From the NCBI RefSeq assembly GCF_021730395.1, contig NC_069363.1, positions 45,437,001 through 45,501,000 on the forward strand: a DNA stretch of 64,000 nucleotides, given 5' to 3'. The notes below the pieces were generated by a model. The model saw only the letters and a list, made by a program, of their open reading frames with translations, was not told the DNA's origin and did not search any database. The stretch comes from Mercenaria mercenaria. Lineage: Eukaryota; Mollusca; Bivalvia; Venerida; Veneridae. Below, in pieces: positions 1 through 10,249 of the stretch (the stretch's first letter is position 1; each line of letters starts with the position of its first letter). A program made the translations under genes and the position numbers.

Positions 1-62
1 TGAAACGTAGTGGCAACAGTTGCGGGCTATTGATACCTCAGTTATTTTCCAAGAAATGGTTA

Positions 63-838
63 TGTGAGACATTCAAAGTACTCACCACCTGACTGTACAT
101 ACTATTTCAGGCCCAAAAGCCACTCAGAAAATGCATTTTGGAAGCGGTTTTTAGATATATTGTTTATACACCGATAAAAAGCGCTTCCAACTGCGCTGCA
201 CGTTTCAAAGCGGCGCCCTCTTAAGCATAATTTGATGTATGCGTTCAACCAAAAGTCATAATAGGAGAGATCAGGGCTATATGTTGGGTGTGGTAAAACC
301 TCAATGTAATTCTCCTTGGAAGCGGTTTTTAGATATATTGTTTATACACTGATAAAAAGCGCTTCCAACTGCGCTGCACGTTTCAAAGCGGCGCCCTCTT
401 AAGCATAATTTGATGTATGCGTTCAACCAAAAGTCATAATAGGAGAGATCAGGGCTATATGTTGGGTGTGGTAAAACCTCAATGTAATTCTCCTTGAGGT
501 ATTCTTGTACTACGGCAAAACGATGGGCCGGGACGTTGTCATGTAGCAGCTTAATGCCACGCGCCCCTGGTCTTGAGCGCTTTGTGTGTAAAGTGGGTAG
601 AGAACAGCAGGAGAGGACATTTCTTTGTATAAAATGTACAGTAGCACTCTGTGTTCATAGCAGGGACTCGAGCACATAGAACTAGGACATACATAACCGC
701 TGGCCGCTTCTGCTCCGCCGTGCTATAACAGGGCCTTCGTTATTTTCACCTACCCACATTTTATTATTCTCTTTATTGTCAGGCTCAAAAAAGTATAGCC
801 ACGCCACATCACCTGTACATGTAATAATTTCTTTTATA
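63..838 (-). pseudogene. Dead mariner-type (Tc1/mariner) transposase
   Basis: Read on the minus strand, this is the catalytic half of a mariner transposase. A TGDVAWLYFFEPDNKE block (family TGDE) lies near 800, GIKLLHDNVPAHRF near 530-570, and YSPDLSYYDFW near 430-460. Exactly 34 residues separate the second and third catalytic Asp, which is the D34D spacing of mariner elements. The C-terminus ends in a GGEYFE-type motif near 70. The copy is broken by in-frame stops between the first and second Asp blocks and by an internal tandem duplication. The N-terminal HTH half and the terminal inverted repeats were not found. It is a plain DNA transposon fossil. Confidence 0.85.
140..495. repeat. 178-bp tandem duplication inside the mariner fossil
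   Basis: Two adjacent copies (140-317 and 318-495) of a 178-bp segment differ at about one visible base (acaccgataaa versus acactgataaa). Each copy encodes the D34D C-terminal part of the transposase. Such high identity in a dead gene suggests a recent slippage or unequal-exchange event after insertion, or an assembly duplication. Confidence 0.9.
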
Positions 839-859
839 TGCCTAGATTCATTGTTTTAA

Positions 860-1650
860 TATTTGACGAGCAGGGCGGATGCTTTTTCTAAAACTACTTT
901 TTCAAATGCTCCACGTATTACCAAAACTTAACAAAGAATAAATCATCAATATAAAATTCAAATGCACGCAGAAGATAAATGATGAGAAATGATTAACAAT
1001 AAAATCGGATTACATTAAAACTCGGGACATTTACCGGAATCGCTGTCATTCCATGACTGAATGGCAAAGTGTAGCGGTCTAAATGCATCAAATGGTTGTA
1101 TTTAAAAGCAATTTGGAATTCACTTAAAAGTAAGCGGTTGTTTACAAACATGAAAACCAATAAAGTAAAAAAAAAAACTCAGCATTGTGAGAAAATTCTG
1201 TAGCTTGAAATGAACTGGTGTTTTCTTTTTCTTTGATATTTATTGTTAGGTTGGAAAATTGCTTAAAATCATGATCTTATGTCTAGGTTGCTTATGATTG
1301 TTTTGAGCAAAATTATTTTTTTAGAAATATCGGTAGTGTCCGGAAGTTTTCGCAGCCTTGACAAATAATATATAATAGTGTTTAAGACATACTCACTTTT
1401 TCTTTCTATTTTTATGCCCAAAAAGTTATCGTATTTTTAACTTATTCAGAAATATTTTATCATAAGTAAAGTTCACTCGATCTGATAAAAATGTCATACA
1501 AATTTTACGAAACAATACAGATTGAGAAATACTACTTTTTTATTCACAAATGAAAGTATTATGTACATTTCTTCATATTTCCTTGAAAGATAATGTACTG
1601 TATATAAGATGCAACTTGTTATGAGTCATAAAGACACTGACACGCTCCCT
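860..1650. other. AT-rich intergenic DNA, nothing recognised
   Basis: No coding frame, repeat family or RNA motif could be supported here. It separates the mariner fossil from the 3' end of the C1q gene. Confidence 0.5.
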
Positions 1651-1661
1651 TCTATATCTAT

Positions 1662-1667
1662 TTTATT
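1662..1667 (-). terminator. Polyadenylation signal of the C1q gene
   Basis: The minus strand reads AATAAA about 18 bases downstream of the TAA stop at 1685-1687, a normal position for a short 3' UTR. Confidence 0.6.
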
Positions 1668-1684
1668 CCCATTTATAAACAGTT

Positions 1685-2692
1685 TTAGCCAACAATAACA
1701 GTTCCTTCATGTTCGCGCAACAGGAAACCGGAAAATATTGAATGTCCCCCACCAAGCGCTCCTGTGTCATTTTCCGTATTCTTTACCGATACGGCGTCAC
1801 CGCGGCTCAAACTCAGTACCACCGTCTGACTGGCAGAATCCCATCCGCTACTTGTATTACCATGTACGTACATAATTGTTAACGGTGCGTTGTTCAAGTA
1901 ATATCGAAAGTGGCTTGTTGAATGATACGACGACAGAATTGTTGTGGAAAATACGTATAAACCGTTGACGGGTGCGGTGAACACGCCAGTATGCCGGTTG
2001 TAGGACACAGGAGAGTTAGTCCCGTCAATGTTTGTTACCACATCATCAAAGACAATTGTCTGCTCAACTCCCAGATGTGTCTTTTCCTGTCCAAGCTTTG
2101 CAAAGAAGGCTACTTCTGTCTGCATATCCGCTTCTAGACTTCTTTTATCGTAGTTTTCTAAAATGGTACAAAAGGAAATCAACTGAATATATGACTAAAC
2201 TTTGACACGGGTTCATCTACAGCAATAGCTGCTCAGATTTTTCTGAGTTCTTACTTCACATACTTCTTTTTTTTCGCGTCCTGCAATAATAATAATTTAG
2301 TATTGTCGGGACAGTCTTTATCTATTCTGATTGACCTAGAATGAAAGTTAACATACTAAACATAACATTATTGCTTTATTAAGAAATAAATGGAAACCTG
2401 TTTATAAGAATTTCTTACTTGATATTTTGGAACATCCTTCAAGCCTATGGTGAACTTTTTCAAGCTCTGTTCTGTAAGATACTTCCATAAGTTTCATTTT
2501 TTGTTGGTCCTGTTCGACCTGATTGTGTAAATATTTTATTTCAGCGCGAAGTCTAGCTTCAGAACTTTCTGCTTTCGCTTTCATTTCTGCCACACTACGT
2601 TCCATGGCATCCAGTCTTTCTTTGTATTCATCATTTTGAGAATGAATTCCATGAAATAAAACTCCAGACATAAAGTAAATAAAAAGTTTCAT
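1685..2692 (-). CDS. Secreted C1q-domain-containing protein, two coding exons
   Basis: Exon 1 is 2419-2692 and exon 2 is 1685-2157, both minus. Exon 1 ends at a clean donor (CAA|GTAAGAA) in phase 1. Exon 2 begins after ATTTTAG and restores the frame, giving ...CSKIS-K-NYDKRSLEAD... and 248 residues in total. Residues 1-18 are a signal peptide (MKLFIYFMSGVLFHGIHS). Residues 20-88 form a heptad-rich coiled coil, probably for trimerisation. Residues 115-248 are one C1q jelly-roll head, recognisable from the N-terminal VAFFAKL, the central YNRHTGVFTAPVNGLYVFS and the C-terminal FSGFLL. There is no collagen repeat. In bivalves such proteins are an expanded family of secreted lectin-like pattern-recognition molecules; the ligand cannot be inferred. 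The start is the only ATG that gives a signal peptide. The intron holds a possible 26-nt cryptic exon (2255-2280). Confidence 0.9.
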
Positions 2693-2699
2693 ATTTCTA

Positions 2700-3780
2700 T
2701 TTTATGACGTTACCAAAATCAGAAACTTATCTAAACTGAAGACATACAACTGATAACCTACATTCACGGTTTGTCTTTCTGTCACATTTTTTTTTAAAGG
2801 ACAAGCTAAGCTCTATTTGGGACATATTAAAATTCATTTGCAACTGTCAAATTAAATTATTGTTTCTTACATTAATGTTTATATTCTATGTTGAATTTAA
2901 CTTTTACTGATAAAGTTATCATTTTATTCAAAGTATGCCCCTGAATATTACTAATTTCACCAAAATGTAAGAAAATAGGCATGAATATTTTTGTAGCGGG
3001 CTCATTCAATGAGCACAAGCCCATTTTGAACATAGGTCCAGCTACTTCATTGAATTATTTACGATCATTTCTTGGTTGTTTCCAAATAGGTTTCCCATAC
3101 CCCAAATGTAAAGTTTTTTATTTACGACAAAAAAAATCAGTTATGAACAAATTACAAAATATTACATGCAGTTCGGTAAAAACAAGGATGAAGCAAAGCC
3201 AAGTTTCAAACACGCAGTCTCCACATAACTAGTTTTTGATGAGAGGAAACTTAAACTTTACTTTTTTTAAAGAATTTCAGTTTTTGGTCATATTTGGATA
3301 AATACCAATTTTCTCCTTTTGTAAAACTTAAATCAATGTTAGAGGTGTCCAGTTATGGTCCTAGATGGTTTTCTTACGTTCAAACGTATCGTAAACAGTG
3401 GGTCACAGTATTTCGGCTATCCCATTGAAGCCTACTTTTTTAAAAAAAATGTAGGTTTACACGTGATTTGATTATGGAATTAATCTTTTTTTATTCCATT
3501 TGAAAAACCGCAATCCTCTGTCTTTTTACGGTACTTCAGTTGTACGTTCGAATATTTAAATCTGTCTCTGTATCAAATTATTCATTAAATAAGAAATCGG
3601 ACTGAACAGATTAGAAACACGGAGACAGTATTAAATATTACTTTACATTAAGTGTACTAGTATGTCAACACTGACAAAGAAAAAAAATTAATTTATGTAA
3701 TATCTAAAAAACAAAAACAGTATATGTTTTTTCCGCCATTCAACGTAACGTTTACTTCATGACGTCACGTCGTTGTTTAT
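2700..3780. other. AT-rich 5' flank of the C1q gene
   Basis: No gene was found. A CRE-like TAACGTCA (minus strand, 2705-2712) lies 13 bases upstream of the C1q ATG, too close to be assigned confidently as a promoter element. Short open frames here lack any family resemblance. Confidence 0.4.
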
Positions 3781-3790
3781 ATTTATTTAT

Positions 3791-3822
3791 CCTGATGAAG
3801 GCGTAAAGCGCCGAACGTTGAT
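3791..3822 (+). ncRNA. Hammerhead-ribozyme-like core motif (candidate)
   Basis: CCTGATGAAGGCG-TAAAG-CGCCGAACG holds the conserved CUGAUGA box, a GGCG/CGCC stem with a short loop, and a GAA box. A hammerhead needs GAAA; here one A appears to be missing, and an extra A precedes the stem. The downstream text (GTTGATAAAGATAAATATTC) is familiar from fragments dispersed in many invertebrate genomes, and Penelope-like elements are known to carry hammerhead motifs. Stems I and III were not established. Probably an inactive fragment. Confidence 0.3.
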
Positions 3823-4799
3823 AAAGATAAATATTCAGTGTTGTTGTTGAATTTTACCATCGTAACACTGACAAAGTGCATACAAATAAAAGATTGCACA
3901 AGCTAAACCAAATATAAATGTTTGAATATATCAAAATATATGACATTATGCTCGCTCGGAAAAATGTACTTTCGGTGACCTTTATAAATCTAACCCTTTA
4001 AAAACAAAAAGAATTCAAAATTAAAATTATAATCTTTATCCTTACATTCTGCAAAAAAAGGCAACATCAAGGGGTCAGATATAATTTGTTTATTCTTGGT
4101 CAGTGACTAAATAAAGCTTGGCGGATCTTTTTGGATTTCTTTTAAAAAAAAACGACGCCTTCTTGTTTTTTGAGAATAAACTGCTACTAAAGACATATTT
4201 ATGAATTATTTCCTAAACGGGCTTTTATTAGGTATGTGAGACATCACATAATGTATAGTGTTGCATTACCGTACTTGCGATTACTACAAACAGTTTTTAT
4301 ATCGGAAACGCTCGGAGAAACGGAGGAAAGTGACTCATGTATAGCGTTGTTTCAGAAAAAGTTTTTTTTAGCTTTTACACGTCAATCTAGGATTATATTT
4401 GTCCTCTGTAATTGGAGTGTTATTGAATAAAATCATCGAGGAAAACGGTTTGCCTATTTGTTTTGTCAGCGGGCGATATGCCGTGTACGTGTATATAAGT
4501 CTCGTCAAATCGTTTGCCTTGTTGAGGATGGGCAATCGAGATTCAACTGAACTTCGGACAAAAAAACTTCACCTTGGCAGGCAAATTAAAAATTAGTCTT
4601 TTATGTTAGCAGAACAGAGAAGTCAGACACAAAGCAGAACAAGGGATAGCCTTTGTTTTTCGCTCATATTTATTTATTTTATTTTAAGACTGTCTTGTGT
4701 AATGGGAGCGTCGTATTAATTTCTGTGCAAGACAGACTCAGGATTTGTTGGTGGGTAAAATTTTGAATTTAATTAAAGAATGATTTAGATAAGAAGGTA

Positions 4800-4966
4800 G
4801 GATAAATAGAAACATTAGGTTACTGTCTTATAAAATTTAAATTTACTTAAATTCATATACGAAAAAATAACGGTCTCGGCGAGCCTCGCTTTTATATTTT
4901 CCCGACTCGCTTTAATAATTTTAATAATATTAAGGACAGTAACCTAATATTCTCTATTTATCTATT
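4800..4966. mobile_element. Small palindromic MITE
   Basis: GATAAATAGA-AAC-ATTAGGTTACTGTC at the left is matched by the reverse complement of GACAGTAACCTAAT-ATTCTCTATTTATC at the right. The centre contains CTCGGCGAGCCTCG, similar to the loop text of the hairpin element at 9650-9802. No coding capacity. Confidence 0.7.
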
Positions 4967-5147
4967 TCATTGGGGCAGTTAGGTCATATGACGTTGACGT
5001 TTGTTTTTTGTTTAGCCTTTGACGTTAAGACCATTCATTGTGATTAAAACACTGTCTTTAGAATGTAACAATGTTTTTAGAAACTTTCATTCACATTTAA
5101 ACTGAAACCATTTCAAAAGCGATGAATGTCTTATTTTGTTAAAATGT

Positions 5148-6122
5148 TCAATCTGTAGATATTGTCGTCACATTCGACTTCCCTGTCACTGATCCAAGCC
5201 TTCTGCGACTGCCATCTCTAACGCTAATTGATGTTTCAAAAACTCCAATAGCTCGTGATCCTTTGCATCGGAACAGGGCTACAATTTCTGCGCGGAATCG
5301 CGAGCCACTAATTGTATATAAAACAAAATTTAGGGTCGCATTCATGTATCCAAGTAAGTTCACGACTGTATAACACAACCATATAGCTTCTGCTTGTTTT
5401 GTATATTCCGGATAGTTATCGCATGCGAGTTCATTAGCCTTTGCAATGCCATAAGGAATGTAGATATAATAAATTGACATTGGGGTCTGACTCAAGAAGA
5501 ACACAACACTCAGTAAAATTAACACAATCGTTATTGTCTTCTTTTCTTTTTCAGCCTTCTCAGTGTTGCCTTTTGGGTTCATGACACTCATTCTCTTCCT
5601 TTTCACCTCTGATGTTTTTAGTTTAAAGATGATGATGCCGTTTCCAATGACAAGAATGATGAAAGGTAAAGCAAAGGCAATGACAAAATTAATCCAGTGC
5701 CAAATGTGATGAAAAAAATAGGAGTATTCCTCATATATAGGCATGCAGGTTTTCACCGCGTAGTATTTTAGTTCAGATGTTCCTAGACCATAAAACCAGT
5801 GAGAGTTGAGTCCAAAAATGGTGGCAAATTGTACGATTATCACCACCTTAGCAAAGGTAGTGGTGCAGCTGGATCTTACTTTGTGAGGCCACAAAACGCT
5901 TACAACCCGTTCTATCGTGAGAGCGACCAGTAACCAGGAGGAAAACTGCAATGTACCATAGGTTAACCAAACTGTAAACTTGCAGACAATTTCGTGTAAA
6001 CTCCTTATATCATACTTCCATGTATGTCTTATCCATTGTCCTAAGATGTCCCTTTTGAGTAAAAAACAATGTATCTGATATTGCAGCGTAACCAGGTACA
6101 GGCGTTGTCGAAGACATTTTTT
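5148..6122 (-). CDS. Rhodopsin-like (class A) peptide-type GPCR, partial, with frame breaks in TM2
   Basis: The frame is open on the minus strand from 6122 to a TGA at 5148. The track-style start at 5951 is a TTG, so the real reading continues upstream as LKRDILGQWIRHTWKYDIRS (ECL1), then VCKFTVWLTYGTLQFSSWLL (TM3, with the conserved Cys) and LTIERVVSV, where ERV replaces DRY. Counting from that TTG: TM4 about 33-50, ECL2 Cys at 69, TM5 85-110, TM6 138-165 (QTPMSIYYIYI), TM7 187-213 with NFVLY in place of NPxxY, then an amphipathic helix 8 and a Ser/Arg-rich tail. The pattern suits bivalve neuropeptide receptors (FMRFamide/myosuppressin-like), but the ligand is unknown. In TM2 the expected AISDTLF lies one frame off: apparently one base is missing near 6081 and one T is extra near 6067. 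TM1 was not found. It is either a pseudogene, a gene with an upstream intron, or sequence affected by homopolymer errors. Confidence 0.75.
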   Translation of the reverse strand, partial: KKCLRQRLYLVTLQYQIHCFLLKRDILGQWIRHTWKYDIRSLHEIVCKFTVWLTYGTLQFSSWLLVALTIERVVSVLWPHKVRSSCTTTFAKVVIIVQFATIFGLNSHWFYGLGTSELKYYAVKTCMPIYEEYSYFFHHIWHWINFVIAFALPFIILVIGNGIIIFKLKTSEVKRKRMSVMNPKGNTEKAEKEKKTITIVLILLSVVFFLSQTPMSIYYIYIPYGIAKANELACDNYPEYTKQAEAIWLCYTVVNLLGYMNATLNFVLYTISGSRFRAEIVALFRCKGSRAIGVFETSISVRDGSRRRLGSVTGKSNVTTISTD

Positions 6123-6220
6123 CTACTTGAGCGGCTGATACTAGTATAGTTCAGAAGATTTCGAATACGCCGAAACATTTTTAAGCGCGGTGTATCCTGT
6201 AGCAATCCAATCTTTCGCTT

Positions 6221-6367
6221 CTAGGTACCGCCCCCCCCATCTGGAGGTAGCCGGTCTGGCGTTGGAGAACAATTCGGCCAACCTGGCAATAATGCAGGCG
6301 GTAATTGTTTTACTACAGCTCCAATGGTCGCATTAATTGTATTGTTTCCTAAAGAGTAGTTCGGCAT
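6221..6367 (-). CDS. Possible N-terminal exon of the GPCR (sequon-rich)
   Basis: A 48-codon frame starting with ATG at 6367 gives MPNYSLGNNTINATIGAVVK..., with N-glycosylation sequons at N3, N8, N12 and N32, as expected for an extracellular GPCR N-terminus. It lies about 100 bases upstream of the receptor block on the same strand. It runs into an eight-G tract and a stop just where TM1 should begin, and no hydrophobic TM1 is visible in any frame. This may be the damaged 5' end of the same gene or chance. Confidence 0.25.
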   Translation of the reverse strand: MPNYSLGNNTINATIGAVVKQLPPALLPGWPNCSPTPDRLPPDGGGGT

Positions 6368-6369
6368 TT

Positions 6370-7960
6370 TCATAACGGTTTAAAACTACGTTAATATGTA
6401 CGAATGCTGACAAAAAGACAAGTTATGTATAACGCTATAACTGGTCTGCAACATTTATTTATAACGAAGTTCGCAATGAAAATATTAATTTGCTAAATTG
6501 TATCAATTTGTCATCAGTGAAATATTACAGGCTGTTATATATTTACAATTTGTTTCTACTGTCAACTAAAATGAGGCTTCTGCATTGAGATTCGTTTAAC
6601 TTCGATATAATTTAGCAGGGCGAAAGAAACAAGATTGGACACCAAGTAAAAATGAAACAAATAATTATACATTCGATTTTTTTAGTATCGTCTGCCTGCA
6701 ATTAAGAAATGATTTATGGCAAACCGTGTTTTAACACTTTACACGATGGGCGGTTATACGTCGGGCGTAATAATTACGCGAGGGTGCAGTCCGAGTGCAC
6801 TTATTTCGTACGACGTTTAACAGCCAGAGTGTATAAATAGTGTTCAAATGTGGTTTTGCTATAAATTATTTCGATTCAAATATGTCTTTTGTAAAATTTA
6901 GATCAAATGTGATAGTACTGTTTCTTCGCGCATGTATGGCGTCAAGTGGTAGACCGTCACGCTCCTTTGTTAATACACGTCAGGATCGAAAATGGTAATT
7001 TAAATACGTCTTCCGGAATAGTTCCATTTTGGCGCAAATGATGGCGAAATTATTCTGCACAGTGAATAGCCAGCTCAGCATGTCTGATGCATGTCTGTAA
7101 ATCAATCAAGACAGTTGTGCAATGTGACATTTCGTTTTAAACTATTTAAAAATATTTGATAAAATTTTAATGCGCTATTTCTCGACCTAAACATGGCGAA
7201 AAATATCACGTCGACGTGTCGTCAGCATAATACAAATACTTGCACTGGTGTGCCACCTTGAAACAATTAATGAGTATAGTTCGACCGCAGGATTAATAAT
7301 TCAACATTATTGCCGCTAGCAAGGAGAACAGGATTACTGTTTTAAAGTGTTGATATGATGTATGATGATTATGGCATTCATTAGTCAGGAAACTGTTAGA
7401 TTATAGGGAAGAGTCAATACTGAATAATTCACAATTAATTGATAATAACGTGTTATTTGATAGAATACTTTGTGTTGAAATGAATATCGTCCGCATGGAT
7501 ACAGTGATTTAGCTTTTAAACCAAAGAGATTTTTTTTATTGTGTCCTATCTATGGCAGTTCTGTAGTGATGCTAAGAAACATTGGCGTTAGGTAGGCAAT
7601 GCGTCAGTAATTGTGAAGTGCAGGGACAAAAGCGGTACATATACGCTTTTATGATGGTATCGGACAATGAACATACAAATTTTGTTTGAAAATTATATTG
7701 TTTGAAGTATAATACATCAAATTTAGACAATGACAAGTGAAAATTTTAATACTCCTAATAATAATAATACTTCTTGCACGTTCTTTCCACATGACGACGC
7801 TGCCAGTAAATACGATGATATTCTAAAAACCGTTCTTATATCAGAAGTTAATGAAATGTCTCGTAGGTATGGACATATATGACTTCTAAGGTATCTTTTC
7901 ACACGAAACTGTTCGTTTATGATAGAACAAAACCACGAGTTTTTTGTCAGGTGAATATCT
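6370..7960. other. Intergenic DNA, nothing recognised
   Basis: No gene or clear repeat was seen. A TATAAATAG stretch near 6833 resembles a TATA box, but no gene lies downstream of it on the plus strand. Confidence 0.4.
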
Positions 7961-7967
7961 CAATTAC

Positions 7968-8800
7968 TTATTATGCTCCCCCCCCCCCCCCCCCCCTTCG
8001 AAGAAGGAGGGGGTATATTGTTTTGCAGATGTCGGTCGGTCTGTCCGGTCGGTCGGGGGGGGAATAATTGTTTAGACCAATCCGTTTCGGATGATAACTC
8101 CAAGTTACACTTGGGCCTAGGATCTAAAGTTGATAGGGGTGGTTGATGGTCATCACCAGCAGATGACCCCTATTGATTTGAGATCTGTTTGTCAAAGGTC
8201 AAGGTCACAGGACCCTGAATAGTATAAACAGTTTCCGGATGATAACTCAAAGAACATTGGGCCTAGGGTCATGAACGTTGATGAGGTTGGTTCATGGACT
8301 AGCGATGACCCCTATTGATTTTGAGGTCAGTATGTTAAAGGTCAAGGTCACAGTGACCATGACACAGTAAAACGATTTCCGATGGTAAATCATAGAACGC
8401 TTAGGCCTGGGTATCGAAAATTGCTAGGGAGGTTGGTCATGACCAGAAGAATGACCCTATTGATTTTGAGTTCAGTATTTGAAAGGTCATGGTCACAGTG
8501 ACCAGGACTGTTAAAAAGGTTTCCAGGCAATAACTCAAGAATGCTTGGGCATAGTGTCAGGGGGAAAATTGATTGTTAGGTTGGCCATGACCAGCATATG
8601 ACCCCTATGATTTTGAAAGTCATTAGGTCAAAGGTCATGGTCACATTGGCCAGGAAACTAGTTTAAATGGTTTCTGTCATCTTGTCCAAAACCATAGGGC
8701 CTAGTGCTTTGATATTTGGTATGTGAGCAAAAATCTAGGGTTCCTCTTACCAAGATTGTTCAGATTATTTCCCTGGGGGTCAAATATGGGCCCCACCAGG
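7968..8800 (+). mobile_element. C-rich tandem-repeat interspersed element
   Basis: It begins with a C tract followed by CTTCGAAGAAGGAGGGGG, which makes a terminal hairpin, then TATATTGTTTTGCAGATGTC and GGTCGGTCTGTCC. After that come about five diverged units of about 120 bp, each containing GATAACTC, TGACCCCTATTGATTTTGAG and GGTCAAGGTCACAGTGACC. No open reading frame. This is the non-autonomous element type seen repeatedly later in the window. The 3' boundary is approximate. Confidence 0.7.
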
Positions 8801-8944
8801 GAAGTCCAGTCAGATTAAACCGAATTGTAGAGAACTTGTGTTTTACAGTGAGCTATAATTTCTGTTCCTTGTGCAATTACTGAATGCATCAAGGGGGGCC
8901 ATTTCGTGTTCGACGATGCTGCCTCCCCCTACCCTGCTCTCCTT

Positions 8945-8945
<1 letters not shown>

Positions 8946-8979
<34 letters not shown>

Positions 8980-8981
8980 TT

Positions 8982-9037
<56 letters not shown>

Positions 9038-9050
9038 TTTTTTTTTATTT
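8946..9050. repeat. Long poly-T tract
   Basis: About 90 bases are almost pure T, broken by one G and one C. It may be the tail of a minus-strand retroposed sequence; length in the assembly is unreliable for such tracts. The all-Phe frames across it are not genes. Confidence 0.9.
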
Positions 9051-9089
9051 AAGTCATTTTGTTAGCCATGAAATAAACTATTTGTAACG

Positions 9090-9645
9090 TATACTTCATT
9101 TATCCTACTAAGTTCATAGGTAAAAAGAACAATGGTGTTGATTTTCCTAACGGTGCAGATGATTATTACTATCATGAAAACACTAGCACACACTCTATCA
9201 TGGTAGAAATTATGTTTTTCGTGCAATGTCAAGATTTCTTTGTTTTCAGTATTTTGATAAGGTATTGAGTTTTCGTTTTCGTAAAGGATATGCTAAAAAA
9301 ACTATAGTAACTTGAAGAGTACTCGAATATTATCACTTAGAGTTTGTAACATAACCGTTATACTGCTGATTTCAGGAAACCTCGCCAAATGGGCGTTTAC
9401 ATCAAACGCAGGTAGTAAATGACGTAGCTGTCACTTTAGTTATCGGTGATTGCTCCGCCCAAAATTATATTTCTATCGGTCACAATGGTTTAAAGTTACA
9501 GAAAAGAATCGAGAAATCAACGATGTAAAGGGTTGGTTACAAAAGTAAAACATTACGAGAGTTTATTTCAAGATAATCCTGCATAATACATACATACATG
9601 TGCATGTACATAAACGCAGCATATATACTTAAAACTATTTAGATT
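9090..9645. other. Intergenic DNA, nothing recognised
   Basis: No frame, repeat or structure could be supported. Confidence 0.4.
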
Positions 9646-9649
9646 ATAA

Positions 9650-9802
9650 GATTCTTTCACCGGTTGTAGGTGCAGATGGGAATTTCCGGCCTCGAGGGTA
9701 ACTGTTTAGGCAGTTACGAGGCTCCAGCCGAGTAGTACCGCGTAAACATTTATCCGAGAGCCGGATCATTTCCCCATCTGCACCTAAACCAGTGACAGAA
9801 TC
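9650..9802 (-). mobile_element. Terminal hairpin (X type) of a composite element
   Basis: GATTCTTTCACCGG...TAGGTGCAGATGGG at the left is the reverse complement of CCCCATCTGCACCTAAACC-AGTGACAGAATC at the right, giving a stem of about 32 bp. An inner stem pairs GGGTAACTGTTTAGGC with bases near 9745. The minus-strand loop (GCGGTACTACTCGGC, GGAGCCTCG) matches that of the hairpin at 58735-58872, while the stems differ. Confidence 0.75.
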
Positions 9803-10145
9803 TTTTTCTTGCTACCTTATTAAAAGAAAAACAAATAGAAATGAATCAATCGAACGGCTTTCCTTTTTAGAACTATTTCTTCTAGCAGCGTATTAAACAA
9901 AGCGCGGGAAACCAACGTCCGTAAACAGGAAAGGCGTCATGACGTTTTCGGAAACAAATAACAGGTTTTGTTCCGGTTTGGTATTATCAGTTGCAGCCGT
10001 AACGTTGGCGAATTTTTGATAAAATACGTTTTTTGGAATCGAGAAATATACTATCAGGAAACAAGAGCAATTGTCAAGGTATCGGATTTTTATTCCGTTT
10101 TATGAAAATAAAAATGTAAATTGCTCATATATGTAGTTCGTAATA

Positions 10146-10246
10146 CGTCATTTACAGCACGAGAGTCCATCTTACACCGGGGTGTAAGATGGATTTTTCC
10201 GCCGGTATAAAATACGGAAAAATCCCCGTCTGGTATGCAAGAATAT
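10146..10246 (-). mobile_element. Double hairpin (M type) of the same composite element
   Basis: Two adjacent hairpins: TCCATCTTACACC/GGTGTAAGATGGA (10166-10193, perfect 13-bp stem) and GGATTTTTCCG/CGGAAAAATCC (10191-10225, perfect 11-bp stem), sharing three bases. Flanks CAGCACGAGAGTC and GTATGCAAGAAT match, in reverse complement, the module at 58884-59019 (GACTCTCGTGCTG, TTCTTGCACAC). Confidence 0.75.
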
Positions 10247-10249
10247 AGA

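Larger units (their letters stand above)
9650..10246 (-). mobile_element. Composite two-ended hairpin element, about 600 bp
   Basis: Read on the minus strand this is M-type double hairpin, then a spacer of about 343 bp, then the X-type hairpin. The spacer aligns by eye with 59019-59345: shared landmarks in the same order are GATACCTTGA, ATTTCTCGATTC, AACGTTACG, TCATGACG, TACGGACGTT and TTCCCGCGCT. It is therefore a diverged copy, in opposite orientation, of the unit at 58884-59434. There is no open frame long enough for an enzyme, so it must be non-autonomous if mobile. The family is not recognised. Confidence 0.65.

Noticed and set aside
494-679. 61-codon plus-strand frame
   Set aside because: It is the antisense shadow of the mariner transposase HDN region.
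8871-9087. Phe-rich frames
   Set aside because: Translation of a poly-T tract.
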